Part shown: piece by piece, positions 11,147 to 24,918 of the stretch
How the letters are laid out: every line of letters begins with the position of its first letter
Position numbering within the stretch: position 1 is the first letter of the stretch
Source of the DNA: Nipponacmea schrenckii
Taxonomy: Eukaryota > Mollusca > Gastropoda > Lottiidae
Reading direction: 5' to 3'
Assembly (NCBI GenBank): GCA_030562195.1
Contig: JAUJPP010000012.1
Location: 25,115,476-25,179,475 of the forward strand
DNA: 64,000 nucleotides
The notes under the pieces: model-generated
Told to the model about the DNA's origin: nothing
The model's input: the letters and a program-made list of their open reading frames with translations, nothing else
Databases searched by the model: none
Position numbers and translations under genes: made by a program

Positions 11147-14100
11147 TCATTGCCTGGAACCTTGTAATGTCATACTGCTGCTTCTAAAAGAATCTTTTCT
11201 TCTCATTGATAAACGTTTCTCTCGATATGAGATGAAATCTTTACGAGCTGGACTGAGTCGAAGTTCTAATATATGGTTTATTTTCTGGACTATTTCCGAG
11301 GACGTGTCGTGATCGGCCTCGAAATCGTGATGTTTAAAGTCAGGGTCAACGAGATGTGTTATTCTAAACACAGACTTACCTGAAACCAGAAAAAATATTT
11401 GTTATTGTAAATATACATGTATCTAAGGTAAATTTACCTTGGTTGAGAGCCACAAGGCACCCTTATCACTAAATAGAATAGACCAGGATTCACTTTATCT
11501 AAATAACTTTATATAAGGCTATGGATCAATTGGATCATTATACAATAGTTTCTGGATTCTTTATTTTATTCAGCTTTGACTAAAGTATGTCATAAAAACT
11601 AAGTTTTAGTGGAATTACAGGAACCACAGACATCTGATTGAAAATTAGAATGGTGTAAATTGATGATATCAGTGTCTCTGATACACATAACAAGTTTAGA
11701 AAACCTCTTTACAATCTCTTTAACTACAGACATCTGATTGAAAATTAGAATGGTGTAAATTGATGATATCAGTGTCTCTGTAACATAACGTTTAGCTCTT
11801 TCAACCTTTCTCACATTGATAAAGGGAATTATATAAATGCATGAAAGAAGAGTAAGATGTACCGTTTGATTTTTGTTCTAGAATATGACAATCAGCAATA
11901 GAGTCAGCGTCAAATGATACTGCTCGTTGACGGAATAATCGTGAGGCTCCTTTACTAATAACTGGGTCTATTTCAACTTTCTCCCCACTGATACCTATAA
12001 TTATAATAAATACTGATATCAAGTATTAAACATTAAAATATATAAGTATCTTTCTGTTTCTATAACGATTACGTAATGGGGTCTTTCTATTTTACTCACA
12101 ACATTGTTTGTCAATAAAGAAATTCATGGAAAAAATGTTCATGCGTTAACCAATTTAAACATCGCACCGTTCATATTTGGTGTTTAAATCAGTTACCTTT
12201 TGAAAACTGTGCTATAATTATTACATTAATAAGTTAGATTTCCAGGCCACACCCCACCCCACCCCACCCCCAAGGGAAGAATGGTTAGTACATTAAATAA
12301 CTGTATTGCTATAATTATTACATACCTAAGTGTACCTCTGTATTAGTCCGTAGTCTGTGTACGATATTAACAATATATGATTTATACTGATGACTCGTTA
12401 ATGATTCGGCTACGTCGCTCGTATCAAAACTTTTATTATATTTATCATGATCATCTCTAGCACCTGAATTACAGTAAATTATCAATCAATATATACACCA
12501 AAATACAATAATTATCAATCAATATATACACCAAAATACAATAATTATCAATCAATATATACACCAAAATACAATAATTATCAATCAATATATACACCAA
12601 AATACAATAATTATCAATCAATATATACACCAAAATACAATAATTATCAATCAATATATACACCAAAATACAATAATTATCAATCAATATATACACCAAA
12701 ATACAATAATTATCAATCAATATATACACCAAAATACAATAATTATCAATCAATATATACACCTGAATTACAGTAAATTATCAATCAATATATACACAAA
12801 ATACAATAATTATCAATAATATATACACCAAAATACAATAATTATCAATCAATATATACACCAAAATACAATAATTATCAATCAATATATACACCAAAAT
12901 ACAATAATTATCAATCAATATATACACCAAAATACAATAATTATCAATCAATATATACACCAAAATACAATAATTATCAATCAATATATACACCAAAATA
13001 CAATAATTATCAATCAATATATACACCAAAATACAATAATTATCAATCAATATATACACCAAAATACATCATTCTTAAATATCAACATTTTCCATATTTT
13101 CTGATAATATATTTCTATAGAAATACTATCAAAGTTATGCTACTAAATGACTTTAACCCTGTACCAGTGCCTTCTGTTAGTGACTAGTAACTAATATTCC
13201 TGCTAGTCAGTAAAAATACAGGTAGCGTCATGTGTCTGTTTCACAAAATTAAAATGCCAAAATGACACACTTTAAACGTATTATACCACGGCCTAGTGGA
13301 AGCCTGACAACAAACTATATTTAAAAGATAAAAAACATACTTACTGTTTTCTCTGATGAGTACGAATTCTAGAGTATCCAGTGACATCAAGGTCGCATCA
13401 AGGTCAATGGGTACACCAGGGTCGTTCAGCTTCTCGAGATTATATTTTAAACCTGGTCGTAATTTTATCTTCCGTCTACGTAAAACTTTCTCCATTAAAA
13501 CTCTCAACTGTACGTTATTATTGTCTATTTGGAATTTATTGAAGCCTCGATTTGGAATATGTCTGAAATGAAAGGATTATTTGTAATTTCATTTATTAAA
13601 TAACAACAGGAGTTGCCAGACAGTGCACACTGAAAGAAATTTTGGCAGATCTGGGCAGAATTAGTGTATCCGACTGTATTTTAGTTCCAAACTAGGGTTA
13701 AATCTGAAGTCTGTTGACCACGAGGCCTCGCTGAATGACTAGACGACCCTCGGTGTATCTAGAAACCGCCTGATCTGTCCTACATTACTAACAGAGGATA
13801 CAAGGTTGGAAATTCTGAAAATTCATATCAACTTTTACAGGGATTGAACCCTGGATCTAAGAATCTAACTCACTGAGGCACCGTGGCTCCCATACTTATC
13901 TCTACCTATACTAGTATTCAACCCTTGATCTTCCAGTTAGCCAGCAAGCATCTCAATAATTGAGCTGCCTTCGCTCCACAACTGTACTGGCAAAGAAAGA
14001 GAAAATAGGTACTGTACCTGTAGATATACCTACATCCAAGGTCAATGATGGCCAATGACTTGATCAATTATACTTACATGGTGACTAGTAACAAGGCCTT

Positions 14101-16709
14101 GGGTGAAACACCAGACGTAGCTTTCTCTACTAGAGCTAGTTTACTGAAACCAAACTTAGAAACAGGTTCTCTATAATCTAAACTAGGAAAATCTGAGTCC
14201 ACCTCACCATCATCTTCAGCAATATGTAGAGAATAATTCTCTAGACGTTCTCTAAAATAGATCAATATTTATCATATTACCTGAACCAGTCAACTTGTCA
14301 TTTCTAACAACATTCTTCTATAAGAACAGGGGTTCTCAATTAAATCTTCCTGCAGGTCAGAAACAAATATAGATTTAGGTTGCAGGTCACTGAATACTGA
14401 CCGTACATTTCCCTGTTTATTAGTTCAGATACTGTTTCCAAACAAATCATGTTAATCACTCTAAGAATTTGACCTCTTAAGAAATATTTTTTTTAACTTT
14501 TAAAGCTTTTCTTGTGGGTGGGAATTTGGGAACCACCCTTAAGACCAAGGTCTTGATCCACAAGAATCATTTTTTAATCATTTAAGCCTACCTGCTTTCA
14601 CCTTTCTTCATTACAGCAGAATATTATACTATAATATTTAAAACTGGCAGTATTTCTATTAAGAATTGCCTGAGTCAAGTATTTGTATGTCCTTCTATAA
14701 AATTTCATCACAATTCCATTATACTTACTTTAATTTGGGTTCTCTCAGTTCATTGGTATACTGCCAACAAATCATTCCAATCATGTCAGATACTTTAGCT
14801 GATGATAGGACAACAATCGGCATGGGATAGGCTCGTTCTTTTGGTGGTAACATTGTTAGATATATATCTATACGTTTACTAGCCACACCTCCACTTAACT
14901 GGAAAATATTATTATATTAATATTTCACTGTAATAAACGCCTCAACCCTTTCCCCACGTGCTCTCGCCCTTTCTCACCTCCTCTCGTAGCTCTCAGACAT
15001 AACTCTTACATACTACTTTCAGACCACAGTTACATTCACTCACAGACATCACCATCAATACAAATAGTCAAACAGAAAAGATAATTTCGATGTTCCTAGA
15101 CTAGGTCAGGCTAGACTTCCAAAACTTGAAAGGGGTGTTGATCATCCTGTGGTTTGCTACTTACCCGTCCATCATATCTGGCATATTCCATGAAAGGATT
15201 ATCTCCCTTGTCTCCTATTGTATCAATAAGCTGCGATAATCTAGACTGTTTCTTTACGACTTGTTTCTCTCCCGTTGTTTCGGGAAGGGAGATAACTTTA
15301 CGTTCAAATAAAAAACCCTTCTCTTCAACTGAAATATACAGGACACAATATTTAAATTAAATCAAGGGCAATAACTCAAAAACTGTTCATCTGATTATTA
15401 CCATAGTTTCATAAAGATTTGATAAAACTGTAGTTTCTATCGCATCTGCAAGTAAATCACGTGTATACTGTAAATCAAGGGCAATAACTCAAAAACTGTT
15501 CAACTGATTACTATCATAGAGATCGGATATAAACTGTAGGCTTTAATCACATCTGCAAACAAAACACAGGTATAGGGTTAGTCAAGGGCAATAACTCAAA
15601 CACTTGTTACAAAAGAGAAAGAAATTGTACCTTTATATTCATTTCCTGTTTTCCAACTGAAAGTTTTAGCTTTATGTTGACTTCGCTTATCTTTCTTCAG
15701 CCTATCTAAACGTTGAGCCGTGTTCGAACGTCTTCGATGAGCACCTAGATTCAAAATCAAATAAAACTGAATCAATTCTGTAGACTCCAGACTTATTTAA
15801 TAAAATCCTAGTTTAAAATGATTTCCGTTTTTTCCGATTGGTCAATAAATAAAATCAGTTGTAAATTTAGCTCAACTCAATAACATCATTTCTTAGTGCA
15901 GAAGGGTCCTGGGGCCTTATTCTCCAAAACTTATCTTTTAGTGTTCCAGTCATCTGATTGGTCAAACACTAAAATTGATTATAAATTTAGTTTTATTATC
16001 CAATCAGATTACTGTATTTCTGTAAATCTAGATTTTATCTTTGAATTTTGGAGAAGAATCCAGGACCGTTAAAGATTTAAAATTTCTTACCGTAATCCAT
16101 ATCAGGGTAGATGTCGAGAGAATGGTTTGATTCGGGACTAGAATTACAGACTGATGAATCAAACTCACTCCTGAAAATAATCAAAACAATTATTATTTCA
16201 ACACTCTAACTGACTTGACTACAGTCTGCTCTCATATAAAGTTAAATGAAACATTTTTTCTCCAACTGATATACCATACTCTGCTGCAACCAGAATAACA
16301 ACTTAGACAAAAACTTTTGGTAATTATTATTCCTGGCAGGGTTATTTCAAAACACTAGGATGTCCTAGAGATAGTTGTGAAAACAGAAATAATGAAAAGG
16401 GATTATTTAAATTTCAATTCAAACTTCTACTTGTTATTTCAAACTTTTGATCTTTAAAAGAGAAAATATTCTTAAAATCTTAGACTTTTTAAAAATAATT
16501 TGTCCTAACCCATCGGTATCACTTTGAAGTATTTTTGAATCAGGATCTGTATTTTTGATCCTGTCATTTTTCCGTGATCTCTTGTCTTCCTCCAGCCCGT
16601 CTCCCTCTCCCCCATCAATTATCAATTCACACATCCCTGTATCGTCACTGGTGATAAAGGAATTTCGAATGTGAGCGATGAGAAACTCTTTATTATCCAT
16701 CATCGCCAT
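11147..16709 (-). CDS. MAPKAP1: SIN1 / MAPKAP1, TORC2 complex subunit
   Basis: SIN1 is an essential TORC2 subunit that recruits AKT/SGK-type substrates and binds membranes through a C-terminal PH domain. Exons (minus): 16510-16709, 16091-16170, 15631-15744, 15165-15328, 14729-14898, 14078-14251, 13345-13562, 12326-12463, 11863-11994, 11147-11379. All joints keep frame. The start [18 protein letters not shown] and DDTGMCE are the family N terminus. [16 protein letters not shown], the CRIM-region [31 protein letters not shown], the Ras-binding-like region ([19 protein letters not shown]), and the PH region ([33 protein letters not shown]) follow in the expected order. The length is close to the family's. 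Exon 4 is the least conserved and contains an inverted pair of TTATCTCCCTT motifs. It is head-to-head with KRR1. Confidence 0.95.
11585..11800 (-). mobile_element. dispersed 100-bp element: end module plus two tandem units
   Basis: An end module (AGTTTTAGTGGAATTACAGG) is followed by two copies of CAGACATCTGATTGAAAATT ... CTGATACACATAACAAGTTT. Inverted relative to the large array in KIFAP3 (34385-35670). In a MAPKAP1 intron. Confidence 0.75.
12461..13072. repeat. 33-bp minisatellite, about 18 copies, touching MAPKAP1 exon 8 acceptor
   Basis: Unit AATTATCAATCAATATATAC followed by ACCAAAATACAAT. The array starts within 10 bp of the exon 8 3' splice site (exon edge 12463). The acceptor-containing string CACCTGAATTACAGTAAATT found at 12461 recurs inside the array near 12760. 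Eleven-codon periodicity makes spurious minus-strand reading frames. Confidence 0.95.
13836..13978 (-). mobile_element. two inverted SINE heads
   Basis: GGATTGAACCCTGGATCTAA with CTAACTCACTGAGGCACCG, then ATTCAACCCTTGATCTTCCA with GTTAGCCAGCAAGCATCTCA: inverted B-box and A-box regions of the tRNA-derived SINE, in a MAPKAP1 intron. Confidence 0.7.
15360..15605. repeat. ~118-bp tandem repeat, two copies plus partial
   Basis: ATCAAGGGCAATAACTCAAA recurs at 15360, 15474 and (as GTCAAGGGCAATAACTCAAA) 15580, with related intervening sequence (CGCATCTGCAA / CACATCTGCAA). In a MAPKAP1 intron. Confidence 0.8.
15905..16067. mobile_element. 163-bp MITE-like palindromic element
   Basis: Imperfect terminal inverted repeats: the left end begins GGTCCTGG and continues to TTCTCCAAAA; the right end reads TTTTGGAGAAGAATCCAGGA then CC, whose complement begins GGTCCTGG and also runs to TTCTCCAAAA. 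A second inner palindrome is CTGATTGGTC / CCAATCAGAT. No target-site duplication was established. Related fragments lie at 4690-4760, 10415-10510 and 57700-57850. Non-autonomous, no coding capacity. Confidence 0.65.
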
Positions 16710-18618
<1,909 letters not shown>

Positions 18619-18777
18619 ATCCTGGTCGTTGAAGTTTTGATTCAAGAAAATTATTGGATGGAATTATTATATATGTTCTCAGATTTGAATTAAAGATGTT
18701 GTAAATAATGTAGTGTCATCTATTGAAGCTATAAAGTTACTGGTATTTCAAGTTTTATTTGTTCTCTTTGATTCTTC

Positions 18778-18783
18778 AATAAA
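18778..18783 (+). other. polyadenylation signal, KRR1
   Basis: AATAAA 160 bp after the KRR1 stop, in AT-rich sequence. Confidence 0.6.
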
Positions 18784-20205
18784 CACATGTGATAGCTTTG
18801 ATAATGTGAAAACTTCAACAACTTGTAGTACATGATGAAATTTAACTGACAAAAAGTGATCATTGCTATTAGGGCAGGATGTGCTTATCGATTCTATTAC
18901 ACCATACTTTGAAGATATTTGGGGGGGGAGGGGTGGACAGTTCGGGTCATCTCAAAGTCGTCACGTGTGGAGCGCTAGGGGCATCTAATTGTCAATGATG
19001 CAAGGGGCATTTATGTGGTAAAGGGCACTAGAGTCATCTCAATGTGATCAAGGTTTCGGTGCTAGGAGGCGCATCGCATGTTGTCAAAGACATTACAGGC
19101 ATCTTAATGTTGTCAAGGGTGCTAGGGGGCATCTTAATGTTGTCAAGGGTGCTAGGGGGCATCTTAATGTTGTCAAGGGTGCTAGGGGGCATCTTAATGT
19201 TGTCAAGGGTGCTTAGGGAATTTAAATCTAGAAGAGGGGTACAGAAAGGGTTGGAATCACAGCTGTCTAATACGTTGGATAAAATCCAGCAATGAATAAC
19301 TCCATTTTAACTACCCAATAAATGACTCAATAATTTGACTAATAAATAAAGAGAAATTTGTGTTTTAAATTTTTTTTATGAATATTGATTAGACATGCTT
19401 TATGTACAATTTATAACAAAAAACAGTTTGGCTTCAAACTTCTTCATACGTTATTTAATACACTGTAAACATGTTGATGTGATTCTTATATCTTTAGCAT
19501 AATCACAGACTTCTTACTTAATTCTGTTACTAGTGCCAGTCTCGCGATCATTGTCCAACCTGTTGACGGGTGTTCTTACATCTTTTATACACTTCTGGAA
19601 ACTTAATTTTTGAAACCAAATCTGATAGATTAAAAAGTCTTTTATAAAACCCCCGGTTCAATGGTTCTGCTTTACAACTTTTATAAACTAGTCTGAACTT
19701 TGACTTTAAAAACAAAATCTAAATAAACTTAAACCCTTTTATATAGAGTCGGACATTAGTTCTGTATAATTAATCAACATTTGGTAAATCAGTTGACAGC
19801 TGGCACATGAGGAAAATAATTTTAATGCATTAGATTTGAAAGCAAAAAAGTTGGTAAACTAACAGTATTCTAACTGAGTAATATTTTAATGAATTTAAAG
19901 CAAAAAAGTAAAATTTTCACTAACTGAGTCCAATCTTAAAAAATAAAGTCAAATTATTTTTGTACAATTTGAGATAAATTTGACTTTTTGGTCTTCCATT
20001 AGACACACAATAAACCAAATTATTCTTGTTAATGTTGAGATACAAGTTTGAAGTTTTTGGTATATTTCCATTGGACTGGTTCAGTATTATATCTGTGAAA
20101 ACTCCATCACGTTGAAATGTCTATAAACAGTCAGCTGGTCTGAGTGGATGATAAATTGAATGTTATATTTCTATATTGTTTATAATATATATTATCAGGT
20201 ATAAT
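18784..20205. other. intergenic region between KRR1 and ARPC5 3' ends
   Basis: Convergent 3' flanks. Contains a G-rich stretch (GGGGGGGGAGGGG near 18920) and the 30-bp repeat listed separately; otherwise AT-rich without a recognisable gene. Confidence 0.5.
19093..19212. repeat. 30-bp tandem repeat, 4 copies
   Basis: GGGGGCATCTTAATGTTGTC plus AAGGGTGCTA repeated. Diverged versions precede it (GGGGCATCTAATTGTCAATG near 18978), suggesting a longer, older array. Confidence 0.9.
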
Positions 20206-23200
20206 TTAAACTCTTTTTCTATCAGTTAAAACTCTCATTATACTTCCTAAACCTCCTACTGCAAACGTCTGAAACAATTCAAAATACATTGTTATTAATT
20301 TACATGATTTATTACATACTTCACTATATTAGGGTTCTAGAGTTCTTTCCCCTTATAGGGGTCTTGTCATATAGTGGTTTTAAAGATATAAAACAACTAC
20401 ATTGGTATTGATCTGAATGATTTATTTCATACATCACTATGGATTAAATGTATTCTCATATTGTGGTCTGGATTAGTCATTTTTAAACAAGAGTTATTTC
20501 CCTTCTAATAGGATAAAATTGCTTTGAAGATTTTTTCTCAATTTACACCATTCTAATTTTTAATCAGACATCTGTGGTTCCTGCAATTCTACTAAGTATT
20601 TTATGACGTCACTGTCACCAAGGCCCATAGATAAAAAAAGCACCTTTTAGCCACCTGTCATAAAAATCATTCCTACCTTTTCGTGCCATGTAAGTAAGGC
20701 AGCAGTATTACTATCTTGTGCCCGTTCCATTCCACGGTAAATATATTTCATCAGAATGTCTACACTTTTACTGTCGAGAGATTTGACGGCACTGTCGATG
20801 TCAGTAGATTTAAAAGATGTTAACACTCTTAAAGTTAGATTTAAAGCTCTGTCCTAGAATTACAAAACGAGAAAACGTAAATAAGCTAAAAATAGTTAAA
20901 AATTAATTATTTCTACAAAAATCTTATATTAGAGACTGTAGTAATATAATCTAGTCGCAGTGGCTCAGTGTGATACTTGCTTGCTAACCTATTGGTCCAG
21001 GGTTCAATCCTAGTATAGAGGGGAGCCGAGGTGGCTCAGTGAGTTAGACTTGCTTGCTAACCTATTGGTCCAGGGTTCAATCCTAGTATAGAGGGGAGCC
21101 GAGGTGGTTCAGTGAGTTAGATGCTTGCTAACCTATTGGTCCAGGGTTCAATCCTAGTATAGAGGGGAGCCGAGGTGGTTCAGTGAGTTAGATGCTTGCT
21201 AACCTATTGTCCAGGGTTCAATCCTAGTATAGAGGGGAGCCGAGGTGGCTCAGTGTTATACTTGCTTGCTAACCTATTGGTCCAGGGTTCAATCCTAGTA
21301 TAGAGGGGAGCCGAGGTGGTTCAGTGAGTTAGATGCTTGCTTGCTAACCTATTGGTCCAGGGTTCAATCCTAGTATAGAGGGGAGCCGAGGTGGTTCAGT
21401 GAGTTAGATGCTTGCTTGCTAACCTATTGGTCCAGGGTTCAATCCTAGTATAGAGGGGAGCCGAGGTGGTTCAGTGAGTTAGATGCTTGCTTGCTAACCT
21501 TGAGTCCAGGGTTCAATCCTAGTATAGAGGGGAGCCGAGGTGGTTCAGTGAGTTAGATGCTTGCTTGCTAACCTGAGGTCCAGGGTTCAATCCTGGCAAA
21601 GGTAGAAATGAACTTTCAGATTTTTCAGTCTGGTTTCCCCTGGGGCCTCATAGATCATATCAATTAGAGAAAGAAATATAGATATAAAGTCTTACAAACC
21701 TTAACTTGTTGGTTTTTAGTAGCCAAGGGAGCGTTATTTAAAACTATTTTCAAAGCTTCACTACATTTATTTGTAAGATGAAAGTTAAGGAAAATAGAGG
21801 TGATAGTTGTAATAAGTCAACATTAGGCCGACTTCCAGAAGTGCTGGCTGTGGCTACAACCGTAAGGACAATTCAAACCTCGTAAACTCACAACTTTTAT
21901 GTTTCAATAATTGCAATTTAGAACTTTTTAAACATTGTTTCTGAAACATATAAATATATTATGTTTTGAACAAGTTCTGAAAAAATAATATTCAAAATTT
22001 TTTTTTGGACTAAAGGATATTTTTGTAATAAATCTTGAACTTCACTTTCATTAGGTCCTTGTTCACCGTCATCATTATCATCGTCTTGGTAACAATCTTC
22101 ATCATATTGATCTACGTTAACTTTCCTAAACCTACTGGCACCTAGAATTAAAAAGAGACACGGTTGGAGTTATTGGTTTCTAAAAGATTGTTATCACGCT
22201 GATGGCATAGATTTGAATCCTTAGTGATAGTGATGTCATAAAAGCTTTAGTTTAAGTGAAATTGCAGGAATCACAGACGTCTGATTGAAAATTAGAATGG
22301 GTGCAAATCATTGCCATCTGTATTTTATACGAAAAAAAAGTCTCTTTATCGGATTCCTTTCTGTTGTTATTGAACAGGGACTAGAGAACTATAGTCAAAT
22401 ATTGCTAGTGACAGTGTGCCCCACCCCCATCTCTTCTAGTGACGAAAATATGCCGGCAATTTCTGCTGTAAAAATGAAAATTTGGACATATTCTAAAGAA
22501 GCATGCTTGTTTACCGGTATTTTTTGACATTTTGAAGCGGATTCAGTCAGATTCTTTCCCTTAATTCAATCAGTAGTTAAACAATTTTCAGAAAAAGAGA
22601 AAAAATCTAAAAAATGAGTTTTTATGAGTCACTTCCCAAAAGCCGGAAGTTCGCTTTAAAGCCGGAGTTGTGTGTAAAAGATGGACTCGGATGAAACTGT
22701 ACAATCTGATTTTAGAGTCGTATTGGTTGTGATTGGTGAAGAAGGTTCCGGATAATATATCTAGTTTGCCTTGCTAATTAAGCTAATTAGATTAATGTGT
22801 TGATTGATGAATGTAGTTGATTTAATTTATGATTAGAAAACAGTAGCCTGAGGTTAAAAAATAAACGACAGTTTTAGCTTCCTCAGTAACAGACCAAAAT
22901 AGTTGGTCAATAATTTCAGCCCCCTACCACTCTGTCCTCTGTACAAAAGCTTGGAAGAGAGGCGACGCATACACGCTACATACATAGTACCCCTCTGCGA
23001 CTGCGTTTGTCAACCCATACAAGTTGGTTGTACCATTTGTTATTAGGAACAATAACACGCTATACTAATTGAACGGATAATCCCAACTGAACGACAAAAT
23101 ATTGGTTCCTTTGATCCCCGTATCAAAACATTACATCAAAATACCTCGCAGGTTGTGTGGAACTATGACAATAGTTGCCTTTGATAGGAGTTCAAAGCCA

Positions 23201-23473
23201 CATCTGGCTTACTCCCGGAATCACTGGCCGAGACATGAGGATTTCAAGATAGCAATAATATAATTCTTAATTCATTAGCCTAGATTTACTTCCCGTTAAC
23301 TAGTGGCGAGTTTAACAAGGAAGATTCAAAATATTTTATATCCTAACATATCGAACACTGTATCACAATCCCTACCCTTAATCAATAACTCCTACCGTAC
23401 CCCCAAACATACCCCTTCCTCCCTCCCTGACCCTCAAACACTTACTCATCTGCTGGCGAATTTTAGCATCCAT
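20206..23473 (-). CDS. ARPC5: Arp2/3 complex subunit 5 (ARPC5, p16-Arc)
   Basis: ARPC5 is the smallest subunit of the Arp2/3 actin-nucleating complex. Exons (minus): 23446-23473, ~22030-22141, 21700-21760, 20677-20853, 20206-20268. The N-terminal SRFRKVNVDQYDED, central EALKIVLNNAPLATKNQQVK, DIDSAVKSLDSKSVDILMKY, and C-terminal AVGGLGSIMRVLTDRKRV are diagnostic. Translation probably starts at 23473 (MDAKIRQQM), but the in-frame Met at codon 9 would give MSASRFRKV, closer to vertebrate starts. The donor of exon 2 after EVQDLLQKY is not clear: no GT in the phase needed by exon 3 was found, so a base error or an unseen small exon is possible. The introns hold the SINE-head array (20950-21600). 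Head-to-head with RPL35. Confidence 0.92.
20535..20618 (+). mobile_element. end of the dispersed 100-bp element
   Basis: TTTACACCATTCTAATTTTT, AATCAGACATCTGTGGTTCC, TGCAATTCTACTAAG and TTTTATGACGTCACTG match the 3' edge of the array element at 35650-35705. Confidence 0.75.
20950..21605 (+). repeat. ~75-bp array of SINE tRNA-like heads, about 8-9 copies
   Basis: Each unit has an A-box-like TGGCTCAGTGAGTTAGA (or TGGTTCAGTGAGTTAGA) and a B-box-like GGTTCAATCCT preceded by GTCCAG, separated by CTTGCTTGCTAACC. The last unit runs into the SINE body (GGCAAAGGTAGAAATGAACT, TTTTTCAGTCTGGTTTCCCC). It lies antisense in the ARPC5 intron between exons 3 and 4. It does not fold as a complete tRNA. Confidence 0.9.
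22205..22312 (-). mobile_element. fragment of the dispersed 100-bp element
   Basis: GTGATGTCATAAAAGCTTTA, AGTGAAATTGCAGGAATCAC, and CTGATTGAAAATTAGAATGG repeat the end module plus start of the unit seen at 11585-11660 and, inverted, 35640-35705. Confidence 0.7.
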
Positions 23474-24918
23474 TTTTACAGTGAAATAAAATATTCGATA
23501 TAAATGTCACAATTCAACGACAGTTATTCACACAAATCTTCTTAAAAAACTTCCTTAATATATTGAAGCAACGCCCACTTTTATATCCGACCTGTCGAGA
23601 GGGCAATTAACAGTAAACTCTGAACTTTGACCCCACTTAAATACTCTTGTAGTATATAATATGACGCACCAATAGTTTACTATCATCTGATAATCACTGG
23701 CCTACATTATCCATATTATGAATATTTAGCTAGTAGGCTGTACAATATAGTTAATATCAAACGGAGTTTTACATCCATTTTGTCTACAGCTACTTGATAT
23801 CCGCGGTGGCTCAGTGAGTTAGATGCTTACCCGTCTTAGAACCCACAAGGTGCACTAGAGTAGGACGTAAAACTCTCTTCATTTCATTTTATTTCTCTAG
23901 CAACTTAGTAGCCGGTGTGGCTCAGTGAGTTAGATGCTTGCTCGTCTTCATAAGCTCATTAGGTGAAGACGAATAGGGCGTAAAACTCCACACTCACACT
24001 TCTTTCATTTTTTATAGCTACTTGGGAGTTTTATTACAGTCTGTACCTTGTTGGACTAATGAAATAAAATAGAGTTTTACATCCTACTGTCCTGTACTTA
24101 TTTGCTTATAGTCTGGCAGTGTACAACGGGGGAAATTTTCTAGAAATTTAAGTTTTTTTATTATCAAAATATAACGGATGATCAAGATTTTTCTAAGGCA
24201 ATATTTTATTTATTGTAAGTTTTCTACCTGAGTTACTCTCTATAGTAAGCAAGTTATAAAAGGTATATAGTGAATCGACCTATAGAATATAATTTATAAT
24301 AGGGGCTATACACGATAATACATACTTCATATATATACATGTTCTTTATTATCAATATACATGGCTAGTCCGTTATATATCGTCATTTTATTATACACTT
24401 AGCAAATAAAAATGAAAATAAAGGAATGGAGTTTTACGTCCTGCTATTTGGTACCTAATTGTCTAATGTTGTTGTGCAGTGCAATGTTGTGTGCGATGGG
24501 AGAAATTTCGCCAAGACTGTTGCATCGGTCTATAGGTGCCCCTATTTCGACGTTTAAACAACCCGATAGCCAAGAGGCCTACATTTTAAAGGCATCACCG
24601 TCCAAATATTTGCTCTACCAGTCGACATCAACTTAGATTTAGCCAATGTGTCACTTTAAAATGTCTTTTTATCCTGAATTACTGATTCTGTTTCAAAACA
24701 AATTTCTACAGTGGGACTCAAATCCCTTTCTCTATGGAGACGAATTTTTAATTCCGCGATCTTTGCTTTCGTGTGTTAAATGGACTCCCAACGTCGAAAC
24801 CATCACAGATGTTCGGCTTGAAATAGAAATCCGCGTCGATTATTTACGCCTTTTATAAACCGGAAGTCAGGAACTTCAGCCTCGTTATCGGCCTTTACAA
24901 TCCAGTCAAACTGTCAAC
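23474..24918. promoter_or_regulatory. divergent upstream region of ARPC5 and RPL35
   Basis: Contains SINE fragments (23800-24150) and, 60 bp before the RPL35 ATG, CCGGAAGT (24859-24866), an ETS-type site. The pyrimidine-rich CCTTTAC near 24890 could be a TOP-like RPL35 transcription start. Short reading frames at 24412-24858 lack any support as genes. Confidence 0.45.
23800..24130 (+). mobile_element. two short SINEs with head joined directly to tail
   Basis: GGTGGCTCAGTGAGTTAGAT (23806) leads within ~40 bp to GTAGGACGTAAAACTC, and again TGTGGCTCAGTGAGTTAGAT (23918) leads to GGGCGTAAAACTCC. The B-box and body are missing, unlike copies at 47750 or 53108. A tail-like piece in the other orientation follows near 24070 (GAGTTTTACATCCTAC). 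Confidence 0.7.

Noticed and set aside
12469..13062. Two minus-strand frames of [11 protein letters not shown] repeats
   Set aside because: Produced by the 33-bp array; no homology and the sequence is intronic in MAPKAP1.
20950..21605. Cluster of tRNA genes
   Set aside because: A- and B-box-like motifs are present, but no acceptor stem or anticodon arm can be formed, and the last copy runs into SINE body sequence.
22285..22527. 80-residue frame in ARPC5 intron 1
   Set aside because: It starts within a dispersed-element fragment and has no recognisable homology.
24412..24858. Two short plus-strand reading frames upstream of RPL35
   Set aside because: No homology. The first includes SINE tail sequence, and both lie in the ARPC5/RPL35 intergenic region.
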